This document shows, one piece after another, positions 46,259 to 54,242 of a stretch of 64,000 nucleotides of DNA; the stretch's first letter is position 1; the number at the start of each line of letters is the position of its first letter. The position numbers were made by a program, and so were the translations under genes. The notes beneath the pieces were generated by a model. It saw only the letters and a list, made by a program, of their open reading frames with translations, was not told the origin of the DNA and did not search any database. Source of the DNA: Lachnospiraceae bacterium (GTDB lineage: Bacteria > Bacillota_A > Clostridia > Lachnospirales > Lachnospiraceae); assembly GCA_016287765.1 (NCBI GenBank), contig JAEEWS010000013.1:4095-68094 (forward strand), in the 5' to 3' direction.

Positions 46259-47613
46259 CACTTTACCCTCCTTAATGGACATTTTCCGGCCATAAGAGCC
46301 GAATAATCCCTATGTTTCCTGCACTCAGGTGAATTCCACAATGTATTCCAGTCTGTCTCAAGGATATTTCCGAGAGTCCCGCCCGAAAGCCAGCTCTGGC
46401 ACGGAACCACATTTCCTCCGGGGGTTATGGCCATGTTGCTGAGGCAGGCACCGCAAGTGGGTGCGTTTAGAGATAGTTTCTTAAAGAATTCATCATCTGC
46501 CCAACCGGGAGAAGTGAAATTTATCTCCATTCCGTTGGCATAGGCAAATTCAGTTGCCGCAGTCAGCACTTCTTTTATCTCATCTTCAGTTAAAGTAAGC
46601 TCTTCGGATTCACTTTTTAATGCATTTCCCGTGGTTATAAGTCCGGAGCAGGTAACGTAGGTCACGCCCTTCTTTTTAAGATGTTCCAGGGTCTTCACAT
46701 AGTCTTTGTTCAATGTGCAAAGAGGCGTGTTTATGCTTAAACTGATCCCTGCGGCCAGAGCATTATCTATGGCTGCATCCGTTTCTTTAAAGTGCTTAGC
46801 ACCCACAAGACGGTCATGGATCTCCTCATCACAGGAATAATAAGTGATCTGCAAACTGTCCAGCTCCGCTTCCTTAAGCTTTTCACAATATTCCTTTGTG
46901 AGCTTTATACCGTTGGTATTAAGCCTTGTTACAAACCACTTACCGTAGGCGATGAGTTCAAAAAGGTCCTCGCGCATGGTGGGCTCTCCTCCGGTAAAGG
47001 TAACCTGAGGCACTCCTATGGCTCTTAATTTGTCCAGTATCTGCTTCCACTCATCCGTGGACAGTTCCTTTTCTCCCGCATCCTTCTGTCCCGCGGCATA
47101 GCAATGGACACAGCACTGGTTGCAATTCCAGTGTCCTTCCTTTTCCATGGCACTCACCATAATATCCATACGGTGCGGAGCACGCATATACCCGGCATAT
47201 TGCCCTATGTTCATATAGCCTATTTCAGCGGTGACTTCTTTTCTGTAAGCCACCTGTTCAAAGGTTTCCATGATGGTTGAGATATCATTTTTAAACCTTT
47301 TTGCAGAGGTAAAGGGAAAGATCTTTTTCATGCTCCGGACAGTGTTGTTCATGATCAGATCCACATCACCTTCCGAAAGCTCCTTTCCGCTGTATTTGTT
47401 GACCTCTTTAATGAATTCCGCCAGCAAAATGGACCAGGCGTAGCCCACGGGGATAATATCCTGCCCGTTTATTATGGCCACTCCCGGAGCCGGCTTTCCT
47501 CCCTCGTAAACCGGCGGTACCAGATGGATCCTCACCGCTCCCGGCCCCTTGGGGTTCAGAGTGGTGTGGAAAACTTCCGTAAAGCACTCTCTAAGATACT
47601 TTTTATAATTCAT
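46258..47613 (-). CDS. radical SAM/SPASM peptide-modifying enzyme
   Basis: A 451-residue radical SAM protein. Residues 1-150 form an N-terminal region with LVPPVYEGGKPAPGVAIING and IIPVGYAWSILLAEF, reminiscent of PqqD-like peptide-recognition domains. The SAM cluster motif CNQCCVHC (CX3CX2C) lies near 163, with TFTGGEPTMREDL. The C-terminal SPASM region has CGACLSNMAITPGG, VVPCQSWLSGGTLGN, SPECRKHR and GKCPLRR for auxiliary clusters. SPASM enzymes typically form thioether or C-C links in peptides. I start at the ATG at 47613, which has AGGAGG before it. The next gene, coupled by TGATG, encodes the (Cys-Ala)6 protein, its likely substrate. Confidence 0.92.
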   Translation of the reverse strand: MNYKKYLRECFTEVFHTTLNPKGPGAVRIHLVPPVYEGGKPAPGVAIINGQDIIPVGYAWSILLAEFIKEVNKYSGKELSEGDVDLIMNNTVRSMKKIFPFTSAKRFKNDISTIMETFEQVAYRKEVTAEIGYMNIGQYAGYMRAPHRMDIMVSAMEKEGHWNCNQCCVHCYAAGQKDAGEKELSTDEWKQILDKLRAIGVPQVTFTGGEPTMREDLFELIAYGKWFVTRLNTNGIKLTKEYCEKLKEAELDSLQITYYSCDEEIHDRLVGAKHFKETDAAIDNALAAGISLSINTPLCTLNKDYVKTLEHLKKKGVTYVTCSGLITTGNALKSESEELTLTEDEIKEVLTAATEFAYANGMEINFTSPGWADDEFFKKLSLNAPTCGACLSNMAITPGGNVVPCQSWLSGGTLGNILETDWNTLWNSPECRKHRDYSALMAGKCPLRRVK

Positions 47614-47664
47614 ATTGACTCCTCCTGAACAATGAATAACATTACTGTTCACACACCTTCTATT

Positions 47665-48435
47665 TTACACTATATTCCTCTTGTAATAAAAGGCATATTG
47701 TTGCATAATACCTGCGTTTCTTCCGTAAACCGTGAAGGGATTTTCCCCCTTATAATCCTCTTCGATGATCTTTTTAACCCAAACATCCACCGGCACCCGG
47801 GCTGTGCGGCCGTAGGCAAAGAGCATTATGCAGTTGGCCACCTTATCTCCGACACCTTTAACGGTCTTTAAAGTGTCTGCAAGTTCCTCATCGCTTAAAC
47901 TTCTGAGCGCTTCAAGATCCAGCTTCCCGTAAGCCACTTTCTCTGCCGCATCCCTTATATATTCCAGCCGATAGCCGACTCCGCAGGCAGAAAGAGCTTC
48001 AGTATCCGCCCTCAGCAGTTCCTCCGGCGCAGGAAAGGCATAATATCCGTCCTTTTTTTCACCGAAGCTTAAGCATATCTTTTCTATACAGGTCTGGATC
48101 GCGGGAATGCTCTTTCTTTGGGAAATGATGAAGGAGATCAGCATCTCCCATGGATCCTGGTTTAGAAGACGTATGCCTGCTCCTGCTTCACAGGCGGCTG
48201 TCATAAACTCGTCCTTTCTTTTTACCGCTTCCATCCTTACTTTTTCATAATCCCTGTCCAGATCAAAGTAATTTTTCCAAAAGGGATCGGCGTTTACTGC
48301 CTTCAAAAAATCCTCATTGGCATTTAAAACTATCCTTTTATCCCGGGCAATAAATTGCCAGGTGTCTTCGCTTATTTTTTTTGCACGGAAGACCTGACCG
48401 CTTTCAGCGGTTTTTTTCAGATCAAAATCTATCAT
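47665..48435 (-). CDS. 8-oxoguanine DNA glycosylase (OGG1-like)
   Basis: A 256-residue HhH-GPD glycosylase/lyase. The N-terminal FDLKKTAESGQVFRA and WQFIA match the OGG1 N-domain, QDPWEMLISFIISQRKSIPA the core, and VKGVGDKVANCIMLFAYGR the hairpin-helix-hairpin with catalytic Lys, followed by VPVDVWVKKI with the catalytic Asp. It excises oxidised guanine. It is upstream of the radical SAM gene with a 51-base gap, so may share its transcript. Confidence 0.9.
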   Translation of the reverse strand: MIDFDLKKTAESGQVFRAKKISEDTWQFIARDKRIVLNANEDFLKAVNADPFWKNYFDLDRDYEKVRMEAVKRKDEFMTAACEAGAGIRLLNQDPWEMLISFIISQRKSIPAIQTCIEKICLSFGEKKDGYYAFPAPEELLRADTEALSACGVGYRLEYIRDAAEKVAYGKLDLEALRSLSDEELADTLKTVKGVGDKVANCIMLFAYGRTARVPVDVWVKKIIEEDYKGENPFTVYGRNAGIMQQYAFYYKRNIV

Positions 48436-48611
48436 TTATTCTCACCTTTTTCAGTTTCTGTAAGAAACGTTAATAATACTCATTAGTAAAAGATAGCACT
48501 TATATTGTAGGAAATAAATAACAAAAACACAAGATAACGGTTAGTCACAAAAGAAAATATAAAGTTTTTTGTGCAATATTAACAAATTTGAGAACAGAAA
48601 ATTAAATTTTA

Positions 48612-48640
48612 TTGACAAAATAGACAAGTTTTGGTAATAT
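48612..48640 (+). promoter_or_regulatory. strong sigma-A promoter without a following gene
   Basis: Perfect TTGACA (48612-48617), 17-base spacer, TAATAT (48635-48640). Transcription would start near 48647; no good coding frame follows for about 300 bases. Confidence 0.7.
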
Positions 48641-48646
48641 AAGCAA

Positions 48647-48777
48647 GGTTGATACGGAGAAGGTATTTTCCAGAGAGAGAAGCGCGTCTATTAGGGACGT
48701 GGGAGGGAACTTTTATAAGAAAAAGGACACAACAAAAGCGCCGGCTAATTACCGTGGCTGCGGGGTGTGCCTTTTTT
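48647..48777 (+). ncRNA. candidate small RNA ending in a structured terminator
   Basis: From the promoter at 48612 a transcript of about 130 nt would end at CTTTTTT (48771-48777). The 3' part folds with AAGGACACA pairing TGTGCCTT and GCGCC pairing GGCTGC. Within it, AAGCGCCGGCTAATTACCGT (48736-48755) closely resembles the helix-18 strand of 16S rRNA (AAGCACCGGCTAAATACGTG in many Firmicutes). A 61-codon frame inside lacks a ribosome site and looks spurious. It may be a regulatory leader or an independent RNA; I cannot match it to a known class. Confidence 0.4.
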
Positions 48778-48787
48778 GTTTACCCAA

Positions 48788-48863
48788 GTTACTGCTCACG
48801 AGCAATGGAGCGTAGCGGATTGCGAGTGTGGTAGGGCGTGTGAGCAGTAACGTTACTGCTCAC
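48788..48863. repeat. palindromic repeat element
   Basis: GTTACTGCTCAC occurs at 48788-48799 and 48852-48863, and its exact reverse complement GTGAGCAGTAAC at 48840-48851. The first arm pair encloses a 40-base GC-rich centre with further inverted segments (ACGAGCAATGGAGCG); the second pair is back to back. Composition and sequence differ from the G-rich REP-like family. Confidence 0.8.
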
Positions 48864-48890
48864 AAATATACGAGTATATTTTATTTTTAT

Positions 48891-48919
48891 TCGACAAACC
48901 CCTGCCTGCGTGCTATAAT
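48891..48919 (+). promoter_or_regulatory. sigma-A promoter of the small membrane protein gene
   Basis: TCGACA (48891-48896) and perfect TATAAT (48914-48919) at 17 bases. Confidence 0.65.
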
Positions 48920-48944
48920 CTCTTAATTATAAAGGAGAAATGAC

Positions 48945-49226
48945 ATGACAACTACGGCTCTTATATTGGGAACAGTTTCAATATGCGTCGGGATCCTCGG
49001 CGGCTCACTCTCACCCGTGGGTTTGATCTGCGGAATAGTGGGAATAGTTCTGGGCGCAATATCCATTAAAAGAGACCACCTTCTCATGGATACAGCCAAA
49101 GCAGGCTTCGTAACCAGTCTTGTAGGAACCGTGATATCCCTGGCGGCTACGATCATTGTCTACACACTGCCCTTTATTGATCTTTCCGTGATCTTCGATT
49201 TCATGGCGGGAAAATTCTTAAGATAA
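48945..49226 (+). CDS. small two- or three-helix membrane protein (DUF4190-like)
   Basis: A 93-residue hydrophobic protein. Helices occupy about 3-40 (with Gly-rich GLICGIVGIVLGAISIKR) and 50-75. The Gly pattern followed by IKR resembles small DUF4190-type proteins of Firmicutes, whose function is unknown. The start has AAAGGAG; a terminator follows. It is monocistronic. Confidence 0.75.
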   Translation: MTTTALILGTVSICVGILGGSLSPVGLICGIVGIVLGAISIKRDHLLMDTAKAGFVTSLVGTVISLAATIIVYTLPFIDLSVIFDFMAGKFLR

Positions 49227-49230
49227 TTCA

Positions 49231-49267
49231 AAGAGCGATCGACTTTCATCGACCGCTCTTTTTTTCT
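49231..49267. terminator. terminator shared by the small membrane protein and flotillin genes
   Basis: AAGAGCGATCGA pairs with TCGACCGCTCTT with one mismatch around a short loop, followed by TTTTTTT. Confidence 0.88.
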
Positions 49268-49277
49268 CATCTATCTC

Positions 49278-50777
49278 TTATTTTTCATCTTTTGTGTTAA
49301 TGGTAACGTTGGTGGCTTTTTCAAGTCCCTTTACGTTAATGTTCTTGTTAACCTTAGCATCGTAGGTCTCAGCCTTCATGATCTCGGTGATATCGAAACC
49401 GGTGGTTTCCTTAATGGTCTCGATGGTCTTTGCAAGAACCGAAGGAACATAGCCGCCCATGGTTCCTACGCCGGTACCCTCGCCGCCGTTACCGTCGATG
49501 ATGGTAACCTTATCGATAGCTGCAAGAGGCTCTGCAACGGCCTTAGCCATTTCAGGAAGCTTGTTCACGATCATCTCTGTCATAGCAGCCTGACCGTACT
49601 TCTTCATAGCTTCCGCCTTCTTGTCGATAGCTTCCGCTTCTGCGATACCCTTTGCTGCGATGGCAGCTGCTTCAGCTTCACCCACAGCCTTGATACCTTC
49701 GGCTTCTTTCAACTTTGCAAACATTTCCGCTTCGGCTATAGCCTTGCGTGCTTCTGCTTCTTTCTCCCTCTCGAACTTCTCAGCCTCTGCCTGCTTCATT
49801 CTTTCGAAAAGCTCGGCCTCAGCTCTCTGCTGTCTTGCAAACTTATCAGCTTCCGCTTTCTTCTTGATCTCAGCTTCCAGCTGCTGCTCTGTAACGGAAA
49901 CTTCCTTCTGCTTAAGTTCGATCTCTCTCTCCTGACGGGCGATGTTGGCATTTGCCGTGGTGATCTCGATGGTCTTACGCTGCTCTTCCTTCTGGATCTC
50001 GTAAGCCGCATCTGCTTCTGCCTGCTTGATGTCCGCTGCCTTCTTCAGTTCTGCCTGCTTGATGGCCAGCTCGTTCTGTCTCTCGGCAATAGCCGTATCC
50101 GATGCTACCTTTGCATCGTTTGCCAGTCTTCTGGCTTCTGCCTCGGCGATAGCCACTTCCTTGTCGGCATTTGCCTTTGCGATGGAAGCGTCCTTCTTGA
50201 TCTTGGACATGTTATCCTGACCGAGTGCAACGATCAATCCGTTCTCATCTTCGATCTTCTGTATGTTACAGGAGATGATCTCAATACCCAGCGCATTCAT
50301 ATCCATCTGCGCCTTGGTCTGTACTTCGTCACCGAATTTCTTTCTGTCTGTGCAGAGCTCGCGGAGTTCAACGGTTCCGATGATCTCACGCATGTTACCC
50401 TGTAAAGAATCGGTGAGGGCATTGCAAATGCGCTCCTCATTCATGTTAAGGAAGTTCTTCATGGCAAGTTTGATACCCTGACTGTCGGTCATGATCCTGA
50501 CCTTGGCAACAGCATCGATATCAACACCGATAAAGTCCTGTGTGGGAATGTATCCGCTTGTCTTAATATCAACCGTGATCTGCTTTACAAGCAGTGCATC
50601 CTTTCTCTCCAGGAAAGGGATCTTGATGCCGGCACGTCCGATCAGCACCTTGGGTTCTTTCTTAAGACCCGAAATGATGTAGGCGATATCCGGCGGAGCC
50701 TTTACGTAACCTGTGATAAGGATCAGTAACAAAAATGCGACAATGATAATAATAGCTAAAGTAGCTCCTGTTGGCAT
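49278..50777 (-). CDS. flotillin-family membrane scaffold protein
   Basis: A 499-residue SPFH/flotillin protein. One N-terminal membrane helix (about 5-25) is followed by the PHB/SPFH domain (VLIGRAGIKIPFLERKDAL), then about 220 residues of Ala/Glu/Lys coiled coil rich in AEAE and KEAEA repeats, and a C-terminal domain with GTGVGTMGGYVP. It organises membrane microdomains. The frame is open 23 codons upstream, but AAGGAGGAGA precedes the ATG at 50777, which puts the helix at the N-terminus. No NfeD partner gene is adjacent. Confidence 0.92.
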   Translation of the reverse strand: MPTGATLAIIIIVAFLLLILITGYVKAPPDIAYIISGLKKEPKVLIGRAGIKIPFLERKDALLVKQITVDIKTSGYIPTQDFIGVDIDAVAKVRIMTDSQGIKLAMKNFLNMNEERICNALTDSLQGNMREIIGTVELRELCTDRKKFGDEVQTKAQMDMNALGIEIISCNIQKIEDENGLIVALGQDNMSKIKKDASIAKANADKEVAIAEAEARRLANDAKVASDTAIAERQNELAIKQAELKKAADIKQAEADAAYEIQKEEQRKTIEITTANANIARQEREIELKQKEVSVTEQQLEAEIKKKAEADKFARQQRAEAELFERMKQAEAEKFEREKEAEARKAIAEAEMFAKLKEAEGIKAVGEAEAAAIAAKGIAEAEAIDKKAEAMKKYGQAAMTEMIVNKLPEMAKAVAEPLAAIDKVTIIDGNGGEGTGVGTMGGYVPSVLAKTIETIKETTGFDITEIMKAETYDAKVNKNINVKGLEKATNVTINTKDEK

Positions 50778-51058
50778 GTCTCTCCTCCTTCTTTTTACAG
50801 GCGGACACCCAATGCATTTATCACATTGATCCGCCCTCGTTGCCATTACTTTACCATATCTTTTTGCCTCTTTAAAGTGAAAAAACGACGAAATATAGGT
50901 TTTTATTTTACTCTTAAGAAAAATATAAGAAACTTTCCTGCATTTTTTGCTATAATGTACTATGCTTACTTTCCTTAGGTTTTCGGAAAAAGCGGCCCTT
51001 TCGGGACTTAACTGAATTAACCCTTTATTCTTTTATATATAATACAACGGAGAACATC

Positions 51059-51784
51059 ATGGTTATACACGGACTTTCAAAACTTACCCTTTTGGACTAC
51101 CCCGAGCATCTGGCCTGCACAGTATTCACCGGTGCCTGCAACATGCGCTGTCCGTTTTGTCACAATGCCTCTCTTGTGCTTGCTCCTCATAAATGTCCTA
51201 CAATTCCCGAGGAAGAATTTTTCGATTTTTTAAAAAGCAGAAAAGGAAAGCTGGAAGGCGTTTGTATTACCGGAGGCGAACCAACACTTCAAAAGGATCT
51301 GGCATCCTTCATCGAAAAGATCCGCAGTCTGGGCTTTTTGGTAAAGCTTGATTCCAACGGCTATCGGCCCGATATCCTCTGGGAACTGATAAAAAGCGAT
51401 CTGATAAATATGATCGCCATGGACGTTAAAAATTCCCCGGAAAAATATGCCAGGACCATCGGTCTTCCCCCTGAAGCCTTCAATGTGGATGAGATCGACC
51501 GAAGCATATCTATCCTGAAATCCACCGGAATAAACCACGAATTTCGCACCACTGTCGTCCGTGAGCTTCACGACCCGGAAGACATCGTAAAGATAGCTCA
51601 GTGGATCGAAGGAGATTCCCCTTACTTCCTGCAGGCTTACAAGGATTCCGGAGACGTGATCTTCCGCTTTGACGACAGCAACGAGCCTTTTACGGCTTAC
51701 ACGGACATTGAGATGCGAAAATTACTGGGCGCCGCGAGAAGATATGCCCCAAATGCCCGCATCAGAGGCGACGAGAACTCTTAA
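51059..51784 (+). CDS. radical SAM activating enzyme (anaerobic ribonucleotide reductase activase-like)
   Basis: A 241-residue radical SAM protein: LTLLDYPEHLACTVFTGACN at 9-28, cluster motif CNMRCPFC near 27-34, ITGGEPTLQKDL, VKLDSNGYRP and MDVKNSPEKY. The layout matches NrdG-type/PflA-like activases that generate a glycyl radical. The cognate NrdD or other glycyl-radical enzyme is not in the window, so the partner is unknown. An AACGGAG site precedes the start. Confidence 0.88.
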   Translation: MVIHGLSKLTLLDYPEHLACTVFTGACNMRCPFCHNASLVLAPHKCPTIPEEEFFDFLKSRKGKLEGVCITGGEPTLQKDLASFIEKIRSLGFLVKLDSNGYRPDILWELIKSDLINMIAMDVKNSPEKYARTIGLPPEAFNVDEIDRSISILKSTGINHEFRTTVVRELHDPEDIVKIAQWIEGDSPYFLQAYKDSGDVIFRFDDSNEPFTAYTDIEMRKLLGAARRYAPNARIRGDENS

Positions 51785-51875
51785 ACCGGCCAAAACCGGC
51801 TTATAAACATCATATACAAGGTAGGTTTGCCTTTGACAAACCCTTAAGCAGATCGCTTATACCGGAAAGGAAACC

Positions 51876-52418
51876 ATGGATTTTGCTTACGAAGCTGACA
51901 GATTATATCTGCAGGTGCTTGACGAAAGCTATGCAGACAAACTCTTATATTTTTGTCAGGAAAACGCCGAGATATTCATGAATTATGAGCAGGACTATCC
52001 CGACAACTATTTCACTCAGGAATACCAGGCCCTGATGCTGAAGGGCTATATGCAGCAGTTTCTGGAAGAAAAAGCAGTCAGGTACTTCATTTTTCTGAAG
52101 GATAACCCCAATGTGATAATCGGCTGCGTCGGCCTTTCGGACATACATCTTCTCAGCGATAAAAGTGCCCGCCTTTTTTACAAGCAGGACAGGGCCTACT
52201 GCGGCAACGGCTACATGAACGAAGCCATTTCCTGCCTTTTATGGCATGCGGCGGACGAAATGAAGCTGCACCGCATAGAAGCGGACATCCTGCCGGGTAA
52301 CGAAAAGTCTGTATCGGTAGTAAAAAGGCTGGGGTTTGAATACGAAGGCGTTGCAAGGAGCAGTCATATAGTGAACGGAGTCTGGTGCGACCACGAAAGA
52401 TATGCCCTGATTTTGTAA
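51876..52418 (+). CDS. GNAT-family N-acetyltransferase (RimJ/RimL type)
   Basis: A 180-residue acetyltransferase. FIFLKDNPNVIIGCVGLSDI is the strand pair, FYKQDRAYCGNGYMNEAISC stands where the acetyl-CoA loop is expected, and KLHRIEADILPGNEKSVSVV then KRLGFEYEGVAR complete the fold. It probably acetylates a protein N-terminus or small amine. It is 91 bases downstream of the activase, with no shared pathway evident. Confidence 0.88.
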   Translation: MDFAYEADRLYLQVLDESYADKLLYFCQENAEIFMNYEQDYPDNYFTQEYQALMLKGYMQQFLEEKAVRYFIFLKDNPNVIIGCVGLSDIHLLSDKSARLFYKQDRAYCGNGYMNEAISCLLWHAADEMKLHRIEADILPGNEKSVSVVKRLGFEYEGVARSSHIVNGVWCDHERYALIL

Positions 52419-52544
52419 AATTCCTTGTGTTTTTCCCGCAACCATTGTAAAATGGGGCTGTTTGTCAAGCATTTATCAAATGCTGTTACAGGCATTTTCA
52501 ACAATTAAACCAACCTGAACATCTATTGGAAAGGAGGCTTCAAA

Positions 52545-53267
52545 ATGCTGGAGCTTCAAAATGTTTCCTGCCTTGTGGAAGACGAGAGCAAGGAAAAAGA
52601 AATATTAAAAAACATATCCTTTAAGATCGACGACAGATTTGTGGCCATTACAGGCCCCAACGGAGGCGGTAAGTCCACTCTCGCAAAGATCGTCGCCGGT
52701 ATTATGAAACCCACCTCCGGAAAGATCCTTTTTGACGGTGTGGATATTACAAACATGAGCATTACCGAAAGAGCAAATCTGGGCATCAGTTATGCTTTTC
52801 AGCAGCCTGTCCGCTTCAAGGGTCTCACGGTAAAGGACCTTATTAAGCTGGCTGCCAAGGATCAGACCGATACCCCGGACATTTGCGGTATTCTCTCGGA
52901 AGTGGGCCTTTGTGCCAAGGATTACATTAACCGCGAGGTAAATGCTTCCCTTTCCGGCGGAGAACTTAAGAGGATCGAGATCGCCATGATCCTTGCAAGA
53001 AGCTCAAAATTTTCCATTTTTGACGAACCCGAAGCAGGCATCGATCTCTGGAGTTTCCAGAGCCTGATCAGAGTCTTCGAGAAAATGTATGAAAAGACCA
53101 ACGGCGAGATCTTGATCATTTCCCACCAGGAAAGGATCTTAAACATTGCAGACAAGATAATCGTTGTGGCTAACGGCGAGATTAAAGATATCGGTCCCAG
53201 AGACAGGATCCTTCCGGAACTTCTGGGCACCAACACTACCTGCCCCGCTTTGACGGAGAAAATGTAA
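52545..53267 (+). CDS. sufC: SufC-type Fe-S assembly ATPase
   Basis: A 240-residue ABC ATPase: Walker A GPNGGGKST near 37, signature LSGGELKR near 142, Walker B FSIFDEPEAGID, and switch His in IISHQE. The EPEAGID segment and partner gene identify SufC rather than a transporter ATPase. It drives Fe-S cluster assembly with the SufB/D-type protein encoded ten bases downstream. SufA, SufS, SufU and a second SufB/D scaffold are not present, so this is a minimal two-gene version. Confidence 0.92.
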   Translation: MLELQNVSCLVEDESKEKEILKNISFKIDDRFVAITGPNGGGKSTLAKIVAGIMKPTSGKILFDGVDITNMSITERANLGISYAFQQPVRFKGLTVKDLIKLAAKDQTDTPDICGILSEVGLCAKDYINREVNASLSGGELKRIEIAMILARSSKFSIFDEPEAGIDLWSFQSLIRVFEKMYEKTNGEILIISHQERILNIADKIIVVANGEIKDIGPRDRILPELLGTNTTCPALTEKM

Positions 53268-53277
53268 GGAGGAAACT

Positions 53278-54195
53278 ATGGATCAGATCCAGCTCACACT
53301 CCTTGAGGAGATCGCAGGACTTCATGAGGTTCCTCAGGGCGCATATAATATAAGGATCAACGGAGCAACCGATTCCCGCTCCACTACGGAAAACATCGAC
53401 ATCGTGACCAAGACCGATGTTTCCGGAATAGACATTTACATTAAACCCGGAACAAAAAAAGAAAGCCTGCACATTCCCGTGCTCCTTTCCCAGTCAGGTC
53501 TCAAGGAAACGGTATACAACGACTTCCACATCGGTGACGACTGCGACATTACCATTGTAGCCGGTTGCGGCATACATAACGGCGGCTCCGCAGCCTCCGA
53601 GCACTCCGGCATCCATTCTTTCTTTGTCGGAAAGAATTCAAAAGTCCGCTACGTCGAGAAGCACTATGGCTCGGGTGACGGAAACGGCGAAAGGATCATG
53701 AATCCCACCACCGTGGTTCATCTTGATGAAGGTGCCACCATGGAAATGGAAACAGTGCAGATAAAGGGTGTGGATTCCACTATCCGTGAAACCACAGGGG
53801 ATCTGGCAAGCGGCGCCAGCCTCACCATAAAAGAAAGCCTTATGACCCACGGCAAGCAGACAGCAGAATCCAATTTCCGTATCGAAATGAATGGTGTGGA
53901 TTCTCATGTAAATCTCATTTCCCGTTCTGTTGCAAGAGACACCTCCCATCAGATCTTCCGTTCGGAGATCGTGGGCAATGAGAAATGCACAGGACACTCT
54001 GAATGCGATGCCATCATCATGGACAAGGCTTCCGTATCCGCTATTCCCGAGCTCACGGCCAACTGCCTTGATTCGGAGCTTATCCACGAAGCAGCCATCG
54101 GTAAGATCGCAGGCGAACAGATCATGAAGCTCATGACCCTTGGCCTTTCGGAAGAAGAGGCTGAAGAGCAGATCATAAACGGATTCTTAAAATAA
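53278..54195 (+). CDS. sufB: SufB/SufD-family scaffold protein
   Basis: A 305-residue SufBD-domain protein, shorter than canonical SufB (about 470). The beta-helix core and conserved end are visible: HSFFVGKNSKVRYVEKHYG, RSVARDTSHQIFRSEIVG, GHSECDAIIMDKA and HEAAIGKIAGEQIMKLMTLG followed by SEEEAEEQIINGF. It should form the scaffold with SufC. The short, single scaffold protein matches the minimal SUF-like systems described for some anaerobes and archaea. A terminator follows. Confidence 0.9.
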   Translation: MDQIQLTLLEEIAGLHEVPQGAYNIRINGATDSRSTTENIDIVTKTDVSGIDIYIKPGTKKESLHIPVLLSQSGLKETVYNDFHIGDDCDITIVAGCGIHNGGSAASEHSGIHSFFVGKNSKVRYVEKHYGSGDGNGERIMNPTTVVHLDEGATMEMETVQIKGVDSTIRETTGDLASGASLTIKESLMTHGKQTAESNFRIEMNGVDSHVNLISRSVARDTSHQIFRSEIVGNEKCTGHSECDAIIMDKASVSAIPELTANCLDSELIHEAAIGKIAGEQIMKLMTLGLSEEEAEEQIINGFLK

Positions 54196-54210
54196 TAGGC
54201 AAAAAAATTT

Positions 54211-54242
54211 CGGAGGAATGATTACTCATTCCTCCGTTTTTT
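54211..54242. terminator. terminator shared by sufB and the GT2 array
   Basis: CGGAGGAATGA and TCATTCCTCCG over TTAC with T- and A-runs on either side. Confidence 0.92.

Noticed and set aside
48647..48777. T-box or known riboswitch class
   Set aside because: The AGAGAG stretch suggested a T-box, but no specifier region or T-box core sequence (TGGNACCGCG) follows, and no other aptamer consensus fits.
48649..48834. 61-codon plus-strand frame (opening MIRRRYFPERE) as a small protein
   Set aside because: No ribosome site; it crosses the terminator T-run and the palindromic repeat.
49621..49935. Ala/Ser-rich plus-strand frame
   Set aside because: Mirror of the Ala/Glu/Lys coiled coil of flotillin.
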